Part shown: piece after piece, positions 35,783 to 42,606 of the stretch | Numbering within the stretch: the first letter of the stretch is position 1 | Layout: the number at the start of each line of letters is the position of its first letter | Source of the DNA: Sellimonas caecigallum | Lineage (GTDB): Bacteria; Bacillota; Clostridia; Lachnospirales; Lachnospiraceae | Direction: 5' to 3' | DNA: 64,000 nucleotides | NCBI RefSeq assembly: GCF_019754295.1 | Contig: NZ_VIRV01000001.1 | Location: forward strand, 372,001 to 436,000 | Translations under genes and position numbers: made by a program | The notes under the pieces: generated by a model | What the model saw: only the letters and a program-made list of their open reading frames with translations | What the model was told of the DNA's origin: nothing | Database searches by the model: none

Positions 35783-36556
35783 CTACTGCTCTTCTTTTTG
35801 TTTCCGGTTGATCTGAAGCTGAAGATTGACTCCAAATGGATTTACCGCAACTCCCTTCACGTTTTTCGGAATAATCTCTACTACCTTGCTTGCCTCCACG
35901 ACTGCTGTCTTAAATTTCTTTTCCCTGTTAAATTTCTGAAATTCCAACAGGTCTGTAAAAATTGGCTGATACTGATCCCCGTTTTTTGCTGTCAGAAGCG
36001 GCGCGCCTTTTTTTTCTTCAAAGGCAACGATATAACGGCCTTTTTTAAAGTGTGCCATAGCTTCCTCACGGAGTTCGTTTATCTCCTCCTGTGCACCTTC
36101 TTCCGAGGCATGCACCATCTTTTGCATCAAATACAGAGCTGTAAGATGAAACTGTGGATTTTCAATGCGGAACTGTCCTTCCGGGATCTCCTGTTCATCT
36201 ACCCTATGTACGATCTCTTCCAGCTGAAACCGTGTCTTCTGGCTTCCGTCGTCTATGATAACCGAATTTACTCCCATGGTATACAGATTGGAGAAAAATA
36301 CCAGCAGCTGGTTTTTATCGATTTTTAAAATCTGCACCGGCTCATTTTTCTCTTTTAGTTCTGTCGCCATTTCCTTTGCCTTGTCCATATCCAGATACAA
36401 AAGGATTTGATCGTCAAATGTCTCCGGATCACAGATCACATACGGCATTCTCGTGCACACAGACAAGAGACTGTAAACGATGGCCGCTCTCTGCATTTTT
36501 GCCATTACCGCTAATTTTTCTTTACCTGGAATACTCTGTTTATTTTCTTGACTCAT
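35783..36556 (-). CDS. SseB-like protein
   Basis: 257 residues from ATG 36556, supported by AAAGGAA; the longer frame to 36601 has no ribosome site. The N-terminal half matches the SseB N-terminal fold (a small alpha/beta domain: PYVICDPETFDD, IDKNQLLVFFSNLYTMGVNSVIIDDG), and the region around 185-240 also fits an SseB-type domain (PLLTAKNGDQYQPIFTDLLEFQKF). SseB proteins are poorly understood and were first linked to serine sensitivity in Escherichia coli. It appears to be cytoplasmic, with a basic C-terminus. It has its own promoter and lies alone between the ABC1 kinase operon and the SDR gene. Confidence 0.7.
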   Translation of the reverse strand: MSQENKQSIPGKEKLAVMAKMQRAAIVYSLLSVCTRMPYVICDPETFDDQILLYLDMDKAKEMATELKEKNEPVQILKIDKNQLLVFFSNLYTMGVNSVIIDDGSQKTRFQLEEIVHRVDEQEIPEGQFRIENPQFHLTALYLMQKMVHASEEGAQEEINELREEAMAHFKKGRYIVAFEEKKGAPLLTAKNGDQYQPIFTDLLEFQKFNREKKFKTAVVEASKVVEIIPKNVKGVAVNPFGVNLQLQINRKQKEEQ

Positions 36557-36608
36557 CTTTCTTTTCCTTTCTTTCTGTCCATTTTTCCGAAGGACATACA
36601 TGTATAAT

Positions 36609-36637
36609 AGTATATACGATTTTTCCGTATATCACAA
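36609..36637 (-). promoter_or_regulatory. Promoter of SseB-like gene
   Basis: On the minus strand -35 TTGTGA (36632-36637), 17-base spacer, -10 TATACT (36609-36614), about 53 bases before the ATG at 36556. Confidence 0.6.
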
Positions 36638-36658
36638 TAAATACAAACAGATTCCTTA

Positions 36659-36685
36659 AAAAGGATGTGCACTGGCACATCCCTT
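36659..36685 (-). terminator. Intrinsic terminator after ABC1 kinase gene
   Basis: On the minus strand AGGGATGTGC pairs with GCACATCCTTT around a 4-base loop, followed by TTTTTAAGG. It lies directly after the stop of the 527-residue kinase-like gene. Confidence 0.8.
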
Positions 36686-36691
36686 TATCTC

Positions 36692-38275
36692 CTACTTTTT
36701 GAACTTAAAATGACTCAAAAAAATGAAAAGCGCAATCCCGAGCGCCAAAATATACCCAAAAGCCCCAAGGGCCGGTATCCCCCACACTTTCGGCTCCATA
36801 TCCGTCGTACAGATAATGCTTGAGCTAATCAGAAGCGCAGTCACAAGGAAACCCATAACGAGCTTTTTCACAAGGCTTGTCAGCATCTCGTTTAAATCCT
36901 CGGTAGCGTGGAGATCCAGATTGATCCGATTTTGTCCTTTCAGAAAACCGTGCAGGATATCCGCCGCCAGAGCCGGAAGATCAAGCGCCTTCTGAAAAGA
37001 ACGGTACATGCTCCTGCCGCTCTTTTTCAAAGCCTTTTTCCAGTTTTTTTGCAGATATAACGGATTCTCCATCCTGGCAGCCGCTATCCACACCATATTG
37101 ATATCCGGACAGATCTCTGCGATGACGCCTTCCATGTGGGTAAGCCCCCGTGCAAGCATCGTAAGCCCATGCGGCATGGTAATTTTATTATTTTTCATCA
37201 CTTCCATCAGATCCTGGATAACATCCGCGATATCTATGTTTCCGATATCCGTTGTCCCATACTTGGAGAGCAAATCGCCGATATCTTTATAAAGCTGGCT
37301 TTGATCCGGTTTGCCCCGAAATTCTCCAAGAGCCATGACGACTTCCAGGATCAGTCCCACATCGTTTGCCGCCACACCTTTGACGGCTTCCGCCACCAAA
37401 TCCTTGTCCCTCTCTGTGAGCCTCCCCATCATTCCCATATCGATCCATATAATCTTTCCATCCCGGATCTTCACATTGCCCGGATGAGGATCGGCGTGAA
37501 AAAATCCGTCTTCCATGACCTGCTTGATATAGTTATCTACAAGCTTTGTCCCGATTTCCTTTAAATCATAACCGTTTTCCAGAAGGCTTTCCTTATCATC
37601 GATGGCAAAACCGTCGATATATTCCATAACCAATACATGGGTGGTCGTGTATTCCTTGTACAACTTCGGCGTACCTATAAACGCAATCTGTTCATTTTTC
37701 CTGGAAAACTCTTCCATATTAGCCGCTTCCACAAGAAAATTCATCTCTTCCTGCGTTACCGTCCACAGTTCATCCAGGACCATATCAAGATCCACAAGCC
37801 CTTTCATCCTGCCTGTAGGCAGCACCTTGACCGCCTTGTGCAAAAGGCCGATATCTCTTGACATGACGTCGTAGATTCCCTGTCTTTGCACTTTTACAAC
37901 GACAAGCTCGCCTGATTTCAGGACAGCCTTGTGAACCTGGGCAATGGATGCAGAGCCCAGCGGATCCTTCTCGATTTCCTCAAAAATTTCCGTATAAGGA
38001 CATCCGTAGGAGTCTTCCAGCACTTCGACTACCTGCTCAAATTCCATTGGAGCTACTTCTGAGCGAAGCCGCATCAGTTCCTCGCAGTATCTTCTCGGCA
38101 GAATATCCGAATGCATCGATGCGATCTGCCCGAGTTTGATATATGTAGGTCCCAGTTCTTCCAGGATCATGCGGAGTTTTTCCGGCGTTACCCCGCGCGT
38201 AATTTCATGTTTGTGGAGAACAGCTGTGATTTCTCTCAGCCTTTTTCCGTACTTGTCAGATGTTTGTGTACTCAT
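36692..38275 (-). CDS. ABC1/AarF/UbiB family atypical kinase
   Basis: 527 residues. The ABC1 (UbiB) domain spans about 40-380, with family motifs GPTYIKLGQIAS (KxGQ), PLGSASIAQVHKA (the Ala-rich nucleotide loop) and the catalytic FHADPHPGN and WIDMGMMGRL stretches. Two C-terminal hydrophobic helices (about 475-525) anchor it. UbiB proteins support quinone or lipid metabolism by atypical ATPase activity, but this organism shows no ubiquinone genes here, so a lipid-related role is inferred. The ATG overlaps the phasin-like stop by four bases (ATGA), which suggests that the two proteins act together. Confidence 0.88.
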   Translation of the reverse strand: MSTQTSDKYGKRLREITAVLHKHEITRGVTPEKLRMILEELGPTYIKLGQIASMHSDILPRRYCEELMRLRSEVAPMEFEQVVEVLEDSYGCPYTEIFEEIEKDPLGSASIAQVHKAVLKSGELVVVKVQRQGIYDVMSRDIGLLHKAVKVLPTGRMKGLVDLDMVLDELWTVTQEEMNFLVEAANMEEFSRKNEQIAFIGTPKLYKEYTTTHVLVMEYIDGFAIDDKESLLENGYDLKEIGTKLVDNYIKQVMEDGFFHADPHPGNVKIRDGKIIWIDMGMMGRLTERDKDLVAEAVKGVAANDVGLILEVVMALGEFRGKPDQSQLYKDIGDLLSKYGTTDIGNIDIADVIQDLMEVMKNNKITMPHGLTMLARGLTHMEGVIAEICPDINMVWIAAARMENPLYLQKNWKKALKKSGRSMYRSFQKALDLPALAADILHGFLKGQNRINLDLHATEDLNEMLTSLVKKLVMGFLVTALLISSSIICTTDMEPKVWGIPALGAFGYILALGIALFIFLSHFKFKK

Positions 38276-38649
38276 CTATGTCCTTCTTCATCTTGCTGCT
38301 TGTCTGGTTCTTGTTCCGTTTTCTCTTCAGGCTCTTCTCTCTCGGCTTTTTGCTCCTCAAGCTCTTTCAGGAGTGTCTTAAGCTCCTCCCTTTGTTCCGG
38401 CGTCATTTTGCCGAGAAGTTCCGTGAGCTCTTCCGGAGAGGAAGGTTTTACAGAAACGTTAACCTTTTCTTTTACTGTCTTTTTAATGTTATGCTTGAGT
38501 TCTTCGTTGAGCACTTTGCCCTGCTCCACTGTCAACTCGCCTTTTTTGATCATTTCATCCAGCAGTTCTTTAGATTTTTCCGCCGTCACAGCGACTGCCC
38601 CTATCCCTGCAAGAACGACTTTCTTTAAGTTTTCTCCAAGACCATCCAT
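38272..38649 (-). CDS. Phasin family-like protein
   Basis: 125 residues. The N-terminal part (about 1-75) has the mixed amphipathic helix pattern of the phasin-like proteins that often pair with ABC1 kinases in Firmicutes (LGENLKKVVLAGIGAVAVTAEK, quoted in part as GIGAVAVTAEKSKELLDEMI). The C-terminal third is a strongly charged Glu/Lys/Gln tail with coiled-coil character. Phasins coat lipid or PHA granules; a PHA role is not supported here since no pha genes are seen. The ATG has AAAGGAG. It overlaps the following kinase gene by four bases. Confidence 0.7.
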   Translation of the reverse strand: MDGLGENLKKVVLAGIGAVAVTAEKSKELLDEMIKKGELTVEQGKVLNEELKHNIKKTVKEKVNVSVKPSSPEELTELLGKMTPEQREELKTLLKELEEQKAEREEPEEKTEQEPDKQQDEEGHR

Positions 38650-38676
38650 ATCTTTTATCTCCTTTCTTTTGTCCCG

Positions 38677-39051
38677 TTAGAATATCCATTCCATTACATG
38701 CGGGACAAAGATGAAAAGTCCTGCAGCAGCTGCTGCAATTGCCATGATCAGCACCGCACCTGCCGCCGTATCTTTTGCTATCTTTGCAAGAGGTTTTTTC
38801 TCTTCCGTTACCAGATCAACTACCGCTTCCACGGCCGTATTCACAAGCTCCAATGCCATGACCGCTCCAAAAAGTATGATGCAGATACACCATTCTGTGA
38901 TTGTCAGCCCGACGATCAGACCCGCAGCAGTGACAAGACACGCAGCCACGCAATGGATTTTCATATTCCTCTCTTTTCTGATCCCGGTATAAATCCCAGA
39001 AAAGGCGTATCCAAAACTCTTTCTCAGAGGATTTTTCTTTCTGTCTGACAT
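38677..39051 (-). CDS. dgkA: Diacylglycerol kinase / undecaprenol kinase family protein
   Basis: 124 residues from ATG 39051 (AGGTGG upstream). Three membrane helices (about 35-50, 52-75 and 95-118) and the family signature ALELVNTAVEAVVDLV with the catalytic Glu are present. In Gram-positives this family phosphorylates undecaprenol, recycling the lipid carrier for wall and polysaccharide synthesis, rather than diacylglycerol. It is in a run with inorganic pyrophosphatase and HPr upstream and phasin-like/ABC1 genes downstream. The annotation as undecaprenol kinase is inference from the family. Confidence 0.9.
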   Translation of the reverse strand: MSDRKKNPLRKSFGYAFSGIYTGIRKERNMKIHCVAACLVTAAGLIVGLTITEWCICIILFGAVMALELVNTAVEAVVDLVTEEKKPLAKIAKDTAAGAVLIMAIAAAAAGLFIFVPHVMEWIF

Positions 39052-39100
39052 AGCACCACCTGAATTCACTTTATTTTTTCTATGTATCTGTCTTCGGCGC

Positions 39101-39643
39101 CTACTCTTTTGGGTTTACAAACTTTTCTTTGTACCGTTCAATACACTCTTCAATAACTTTTACTGCCCCGAGCGCTCCTTCAAACTCGTTTACCGCCGTC
39201 TTCTTCCCTTCCAGATCTTTGTAGACAGTAAAGAAATGTCGGATTTCATCAAAAATATGCTGAGGCAGTTCCGAGATATCTGTGTACATTTCATAAGTTG
39301 GATCTGCCCATGGGATCGCGATGACCTTTTCATCGCCCGCTCCTCCATCTGTCATCTTCATGACGCCGATTGGATAACAGCGTACCAAAGTAAGTGGTTC
39401 CAACGGTTCTGAACACATCACGAGCACATCCAGCGGATCTCCGTCATCCCCGAGTGTTCTCGGAATAAACCCATAATTCATCGGGTAATGTGTGGATGTG
39501 TAAAGGACACGGTCCAAGATGATCATCCCGGTTTCCTTATCCAGTTCATATTTTTTCTTACTTCCTTTTGATATTTCGATTACAGAAATAAAATCTGTAG
39601 GAAAAATCCTTTCTTCACTGATATCATGCCAAATACTTCCCAT
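39101..39643 (-). CDS. ppa: Inorganic pyrophosphatase (soluble, family I)
   Basis: 180 residues. It hydrolyses pyrophosphate made by nucleotidyl transfer and polymer synthesis. Family I hallmarks are the Glu/Lys-rich N-terminal strand ([14 protein letters not shown]), YGFIPRT, and the metal-binding [10 protein letters not shown] motif (about residues 66-75), with IPWADPTY later. ATG 39643 is preceded by AGAAGGTG. It is 25 bases downstream of the HPr gene. Family I enzymes are less common in Clostridia than family II or membrane pyrophosphatases, which makes this one worth noting. Confidence 0.92.
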   Translation of the reverse strand: MGSIWHDISEERIFPTDFISVIEISKGSKKKYELDKETGMIILDRVLYTSTHYPMNYGFIPRTLGDDGDPLDVLVMCSEPLEPLTLVRCYPIGVMKMTDGGAGDEKVIAIPWADPTYEMYTDISELPQHIFDEIRHFFTVYKDLEGKKTAVNEFEGALGAVKVIEECIERYKEKFVNPKE

Positions 39644-39668
39644 TTTTACACCTTCTGTTCTTTTTTAT

Positions 39669-39926
39669 CTATAATACTTCTTTCAGCGTTCTTCTGATCT
39701 CATCACATGCCGCTTCTTCGTCTGTTCCGGATACCTCAACGATGATCTCGTCATTGAATCGAATGCCAAGCCCCATCAATTCCAACAGTTTTTTTGCATC
39801 TGCCTTCCTCACATCTTTTCTGACTTCAATCGACGATTCAAAATTCTTTGCTTTTTTCACGAGAACCCCGGCCGGTCTTGCGTGGATTCCTGCTTTATCA
39901 GTAATGATATAATGGAACTGTTTCAT
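39669..39926 (-). CDS. HPr-like phosphocarrier protein lacking Ser46
   Basis: 85 residues from ATG 39926, 8 bases after AGGAG; GTG 39935 would overlap the ribosome site. The His active site reads AGIHARPAGVLV (residues 12-23), so phosphotransfer from enzyme I should be possible. The position equivalent to regulatory Ser46 is Lys (KADAKKLLELMGLGI), so HPr kinase control seems absent. It heads a run of genes: HPr, ppa, dgkA, phasin-like and ABC1 kinase. It has a strong promoter and a hairpin just before its ribosome site. The other HPr (17442-17708) keeps the Ser. Confidence 0.9.
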   Translation of the reverse strand: MKQFHYIITDKAGIHARPAGVLVKKAKNFESSIEVRKDVRKADAKKLLELMGLGIRFNDEIIVEVSGTDEEAACDEIRRTLKEVL

Positions 39927-39949
39927 CCATCTCACTCCTTTCCTGTTTC

Positions 39950-39982
39950 CGGGACACTACCCCCTCTCTTTTTTCTGTCCCG
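39950..39982 (-). promoter_or_regulatory. Leader hairpin directly upstream of HPr ribosome site
   Basis: On the minus strand CGGGACA (39976-39982) can pair with TGTCCCG (39950-39956) around a 19-base purine-rich loop, ending about ten bases before the AGGAG. No T-run follows, so it is not a classical terminator; an mRNA stability or translational role is possible but unproven. Confidence 0.45.
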
Positions 39983-40046
39983 CAATTTTCGGTTTGCTCT
40001 TTTACCCGCAAATATTTCTGTCATCTTCCCTACTTTATTCTAAATT

Positions 40047-40075
40047 ATTATATCATTTAAGTTGTTTTGCCGCAA
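40047..40075 (-). promoter_or_regulatory. Sigma-A promoter of HPr-ppa-dgkA-phasin-ABC1 operon
   Basis: On the minus strand -35 TTGCGG (40070-40075), 17-base spacer, -10 TATAAT (40047-40052) with an upstream TG (TGATATAAT). The leader to the HPr ATG is about 115 bases. The same -35 hexamer occurs in the polysaccharide operon promoter at 6459-6464. Confidence 0.75.
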
Positions 40076-40249
40076 TATTATGACTTTATTTTTCAGGAAA
40101 AATTCGCCCCCTCCTCCTTTTTATTTTTATCTTTTGACATATCTCGTCAACCTTCTTTTAATATTTCGGAAACAAACGCCTTTTGTTTCTGAATATTTAT
40201 ATTTATAGTTAATAATTTCTAACTTTAAAATTAAATGTAGCATTATTTT

Positions 40250-40279
40250 TTGACTTTTATCTTTTGGATACGCTATACT
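40250..40279 (+). promoter_or_regulatory. Sigma-A promoter of lipoprotein gene
   Basis: -35 TTGACT (40250-40255), 18-base spacer, -10 TATACT (40274-40279), with a predicted leader of about 40 bases to the ATG at 40327. Confidence 0.75.
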
Positions 40280-40326
40280 GAAACCAGGAAGAGATAAACA
40301 GGCATCTCACTGAAGGAGGGATCGAT

Positions 40327-41064
40327 ATGAAGAAACTTTTTATCATAACAGTACTTGTACTTTCTTGTATCCTTTCCGGCTGTGGTAAAAAAACAGAAGA
40401 AAAAAAAGCGGAGGAAGAAAAGATAAAAACAGTCCGGCTGGATCTTGACAAGAAAGAAAATGAAGAAACGACAGATCTGGAAAAAGAGAATGTCGTGAAA
40501 GAAGCAAATGAAAACAAAGCAGAACAAAAAGATACCGCAAAAGAACAATCGACTACCCCGAACAGCACCGCGAATACTACAAAAACTGACACCAAAAAAG
40601 AAACAGTGCAGGACACTCCTTCCACCAAAGAAACAGGAGACTACATCGGAACAATCGCAAGTCCGCTTCCTCCAAAAGACGGCACTTACAGGATTTCCCG
40701 TAACCCTGACTGCAGCGATTACATCGTAATCCACGTTACCAATTACGACGCCGCTAACTTCCGGTTCTATCTTACAAAAGCCTTTCCGAATCCAGATCCG
40801 GAAAACTTTTTCAAAGAAGCTCTTATCTTCCGGGAACATATCGCTCACTATAATGGCAACGGATATTACGAATATAAAGGAAAAGACTACCATCTCTATT
40901 TCCGCTACACCGTGGAGCAAAACGAGGTAGAACTTCCAGCAAACCACCATCTTGAAGTGTACGGTCTCGACAAACTGTTCCGCGCATCCGATTACTCAGA
41001 CAGCATCTCCTACAACGGAATTTCCGGCAATATGTTCATATATGGCGCACCATTCGCAGGATAA
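40327..41064 (+). CDS. Predicted lipoprotein of unknown function
   Basis: 245 residues, one of only two plus-strand genes. A type II signal peptide ends in the lipobox LSGC (Cys at residue 19 or so), giving a lipid-anchored extracellular protein. A Lys/Glu/Thr-rich disordered linker (about 22-105) is followed by a globular domain of about 140 residues (from GDYIGTIASPLPP onwards) rich in Tyr, Phe and Asn, with strand-like alternation. I recognise no family. GAAGGAGG precedes the ATG. It has its own promoter and terminator and is thus a single-gene unit. A wall- or glycan-proximal role is only a guess from the linker and anchor. Confidence 0.85.
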   Translation: MKKLFIITVLVLSCILSGCGKKTEEKKAEEEKIKTVRLDLDKKENEETTDLEKENVVKEANENKAEQKDTAKEQSTTPNSTANTTKTDTKKETVQDTPSTKETGDYIGTIASPLPPKDGTYRISRNPDCSDYIVIHVTNYDAANFRFYLTKAFPNPDPENFFKEALIFREHIAHYNGNGYYEYKGKDYHLYFRYTVEQNEVELPANHHLEVYGLDKLFRASDYSDSISYNGISGNMFIYGAPFAG

Positions 41065-41096
41065 CCGAATCAGGGCTGTAAAATAAGTCCATAATG

Positions 41097-41143
41097 AAAA
41101 ACCGCCAGTTCCGGCAAAATGCCGGTTCTGGCGATTTTTTATT
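41097..41143. terminator. Bidirectional intrinsic terminator between lipoprotein and esterase pseudogene
   Basis: A GC-rich stem (CGCCAG/CTGGCG continuing with CCGGC/GCCGG across a TT-TT mismatch) with loop AAAAT has A-runs before and T-runs (ATTTTTTATTTT) after. It would stop plus-strand transcription from the lipoprotein gene and also minus-strand transcription from the esterase pseudogene. Confidence 0.75.
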
Positions 41144-41190
41144 TTCATATCCTATATTTAGGATCAGTCTTTGCCTTCGTGTGCAGCATA

Positions 41191-42142
41191 TCACTTCCAA
41201 ATCCAACACAGTCCATTATAAAAATACTGCATTGCGTATTCTCCGCTGTGGGTGCCATTTTCCTCTTCCAGAAAATAAAGGTTTCCTTCTCTTTCATTAT
41301 CCGCATACCGAAATGTTCCGTCATTCACATCTGCCATCGCTTCAATCTGATTTTTGAATGAGGAGTAGGCAAAATCATCCGTTCCAGATGCAGCAAAAAT
41401 AAAGAAGTCGTTCCACTCATGTCCGGAATCCCTGACGATAGATGCCATATCTTCCCCATCAAACGACAGGCTTCCGCTGGAAGGCATAAAATAACGGAAG
41501 TAGTCCAGACAATACTGGAATGTCCTCCATGTGGCTACTGATCCCATGGAAAATCCGCAAAACGCCCTGTGATCCCGTGACGCACGAAGTCCTTCCTGAG
41601 TAGTATCTTGAGCATAAGTACTATAAGTCCCTTCCACTGCCGGTATCAGGTCGTTAACCAATTCATTATGATAATTGTCTGTCAGCTGGATTGCCAGAGA
41701 ATAGTCTGAACTGTCCTCCTGGCTCTCATTGTTGTAAGTCGGGCAGACTACGATCATCGGCTGAATCTTCCCATCCGCCATGCATCAAATAAAAGACATT
41801 GTATGACAGATCCTCTGTATAGCCGTATGGCAGATAGACGATCGCTCTCTTATGGAGCACTTCTCTTTCTTCGTCATATGTCATAGATTCGTACGTATCG
41901 TAGTCAAGCTCTACCAGTGTCCCTTGTTGATCCGCTTCCCGGAAATAATCCTCCGGAATCTTTGCCAGTTCTTCCGGAAGGCTTCCGCTTGTTACCACAT
42001 TGTTTCCCTCCTGCACTATTGTCTGAGATTTCTCTGATACCAAGGCTTCTGATTCCACATCAGAGTCCGGACTATTTTTCCCACATCCTGCCAGCAATAC
42101 CACAACAGTGAGCAGACCGGCCAACACTCTGCTTTTCTTCAT
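41191..42142 (-). pseudogene. Broken esterase-family lipoprotein gene (internal deletion and frame change)
   Basis: Two frames form one gene. The 5' part (42142 to about 41780) encodes a lipoprotein signal (VVVLLAGCGK) and the start of an alpha/beta-hydrolase of the esterase D/feruloyl-esterase-like family, up to VFYLMHGG. The frame then becomes meaningless and stops, while the 3' part (from about 41781) continues in another frame with DGKIQPMIVVCPTYNN, the GFSMGS nucleophile elbow and a C-terminal THSGEYA His. The roughly 25-35 residues that normally separate HGG from the MADGK-like segment are missing, so the break looks like a deletion rather than a single-base slip. ATGGCGG at the junction is a plausible recombination repeat. 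Product presumably inactive. Confidence 0.8.
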
Positions 42143-42173
42143 CGCTTCTTACCTCCTGGTTTTCTTTACCTTG

Positions 42174-42179
42174 ATTATA
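42174..42179 (-). promoter_or_regulatory. Possible -10 element of esterase pseudogene
   Basis: TATAAT on the minus strand lies 32 bases before the start of the broken lipoprotein gene, and AGGAGGT precedes the ATG. The -35 position (TTCTTT) is poor, so the call is weak. Confidence 0.4.
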
Positions 42180-42251
42180 GAACACGCCTTTGCCTTAAAG
42201 AAGTGCCGTTTCGTTTGGCAGTATATACCAAAAGGTTAGAACCTCCCTACA

Positions 42252-42425
42252 TTACCGACCGCCGTGATTTCTTCCCATTCCTCCCTGGGGTGCCATACCG
42301 CCTCCCATCTGACCTGGATTGTTCTCCGATCCGTCATTTGTCGTAACGTCGCCGCCATTATTCGAGTAGCTTCCATTAGCTATTCTTTGATAATTTTCTT
42401 TAAAACTTTTTCCTTTTTTGTATTG
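42252..42425 (-). pseudogene. C-terminal gene remnant with Gly/Asn-rich tail
   Basis: An open frame of 57 codons lacks a start and is preceded by a stop. Its C-terminal 38 residues have a strongly coding-like Gly/Asn/Met composition (for example GGDVTTNDGS and MGGGMAPQGGMGR) and end at TAA 42252-42254. Such tails occur on some secreted clostridial proteins. The stretch between it and the ppdK terminator contains a further short minus-strand frame with stops. I cannot name the parent gene. It appears to be the 3' end of a lost gene that once stood ahead of the esterase. Confidence 0.4.
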
Positions 42426-42522
42426 TTATTTAAATTGCCCCATTTTTTCTAACCATTCAATATTCTTTCTTATTGATAAATACAAGTTGCTTCGGCTATG
42501 ATAAATGCCCCCATAAACACAA

Positions 42523-42549
42523 AAAAGGGAAGCATTGCGCTTCCCTTTT
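42523..42549. terminator. Intrinsic terminator after ppdK
   Basis: An 11-bp stem AAAAGGGAAGC/GCTTCCCTTTT with a 5-base loop. On the minus strand it ends in a T-run and lies about 58 bases after the ppdK stop; A/T symmetry allows either direction. Confidence 0.8.
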
Positions 42550-42606
42550 TGAGTGCTAAATATAGATTTTTACAAACAATATCTTTAAATCGATAATTGT
42601 AATCTA

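Larger units (their letters stand above)
39936..40326. other. Divergent intergenic region between HPr and lipoprotein genes
   Basis: About 390 bases without a gene. It holds the HPr promoter (40047-40075, minus), a leader with a hairpin (39950-39982), an AT-rich central stretch, and the lipoprotein promoter (40250-40279, plus). I see no small open frame with a ribosome site and no tRNA-like fold. Confidence 0.7.
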
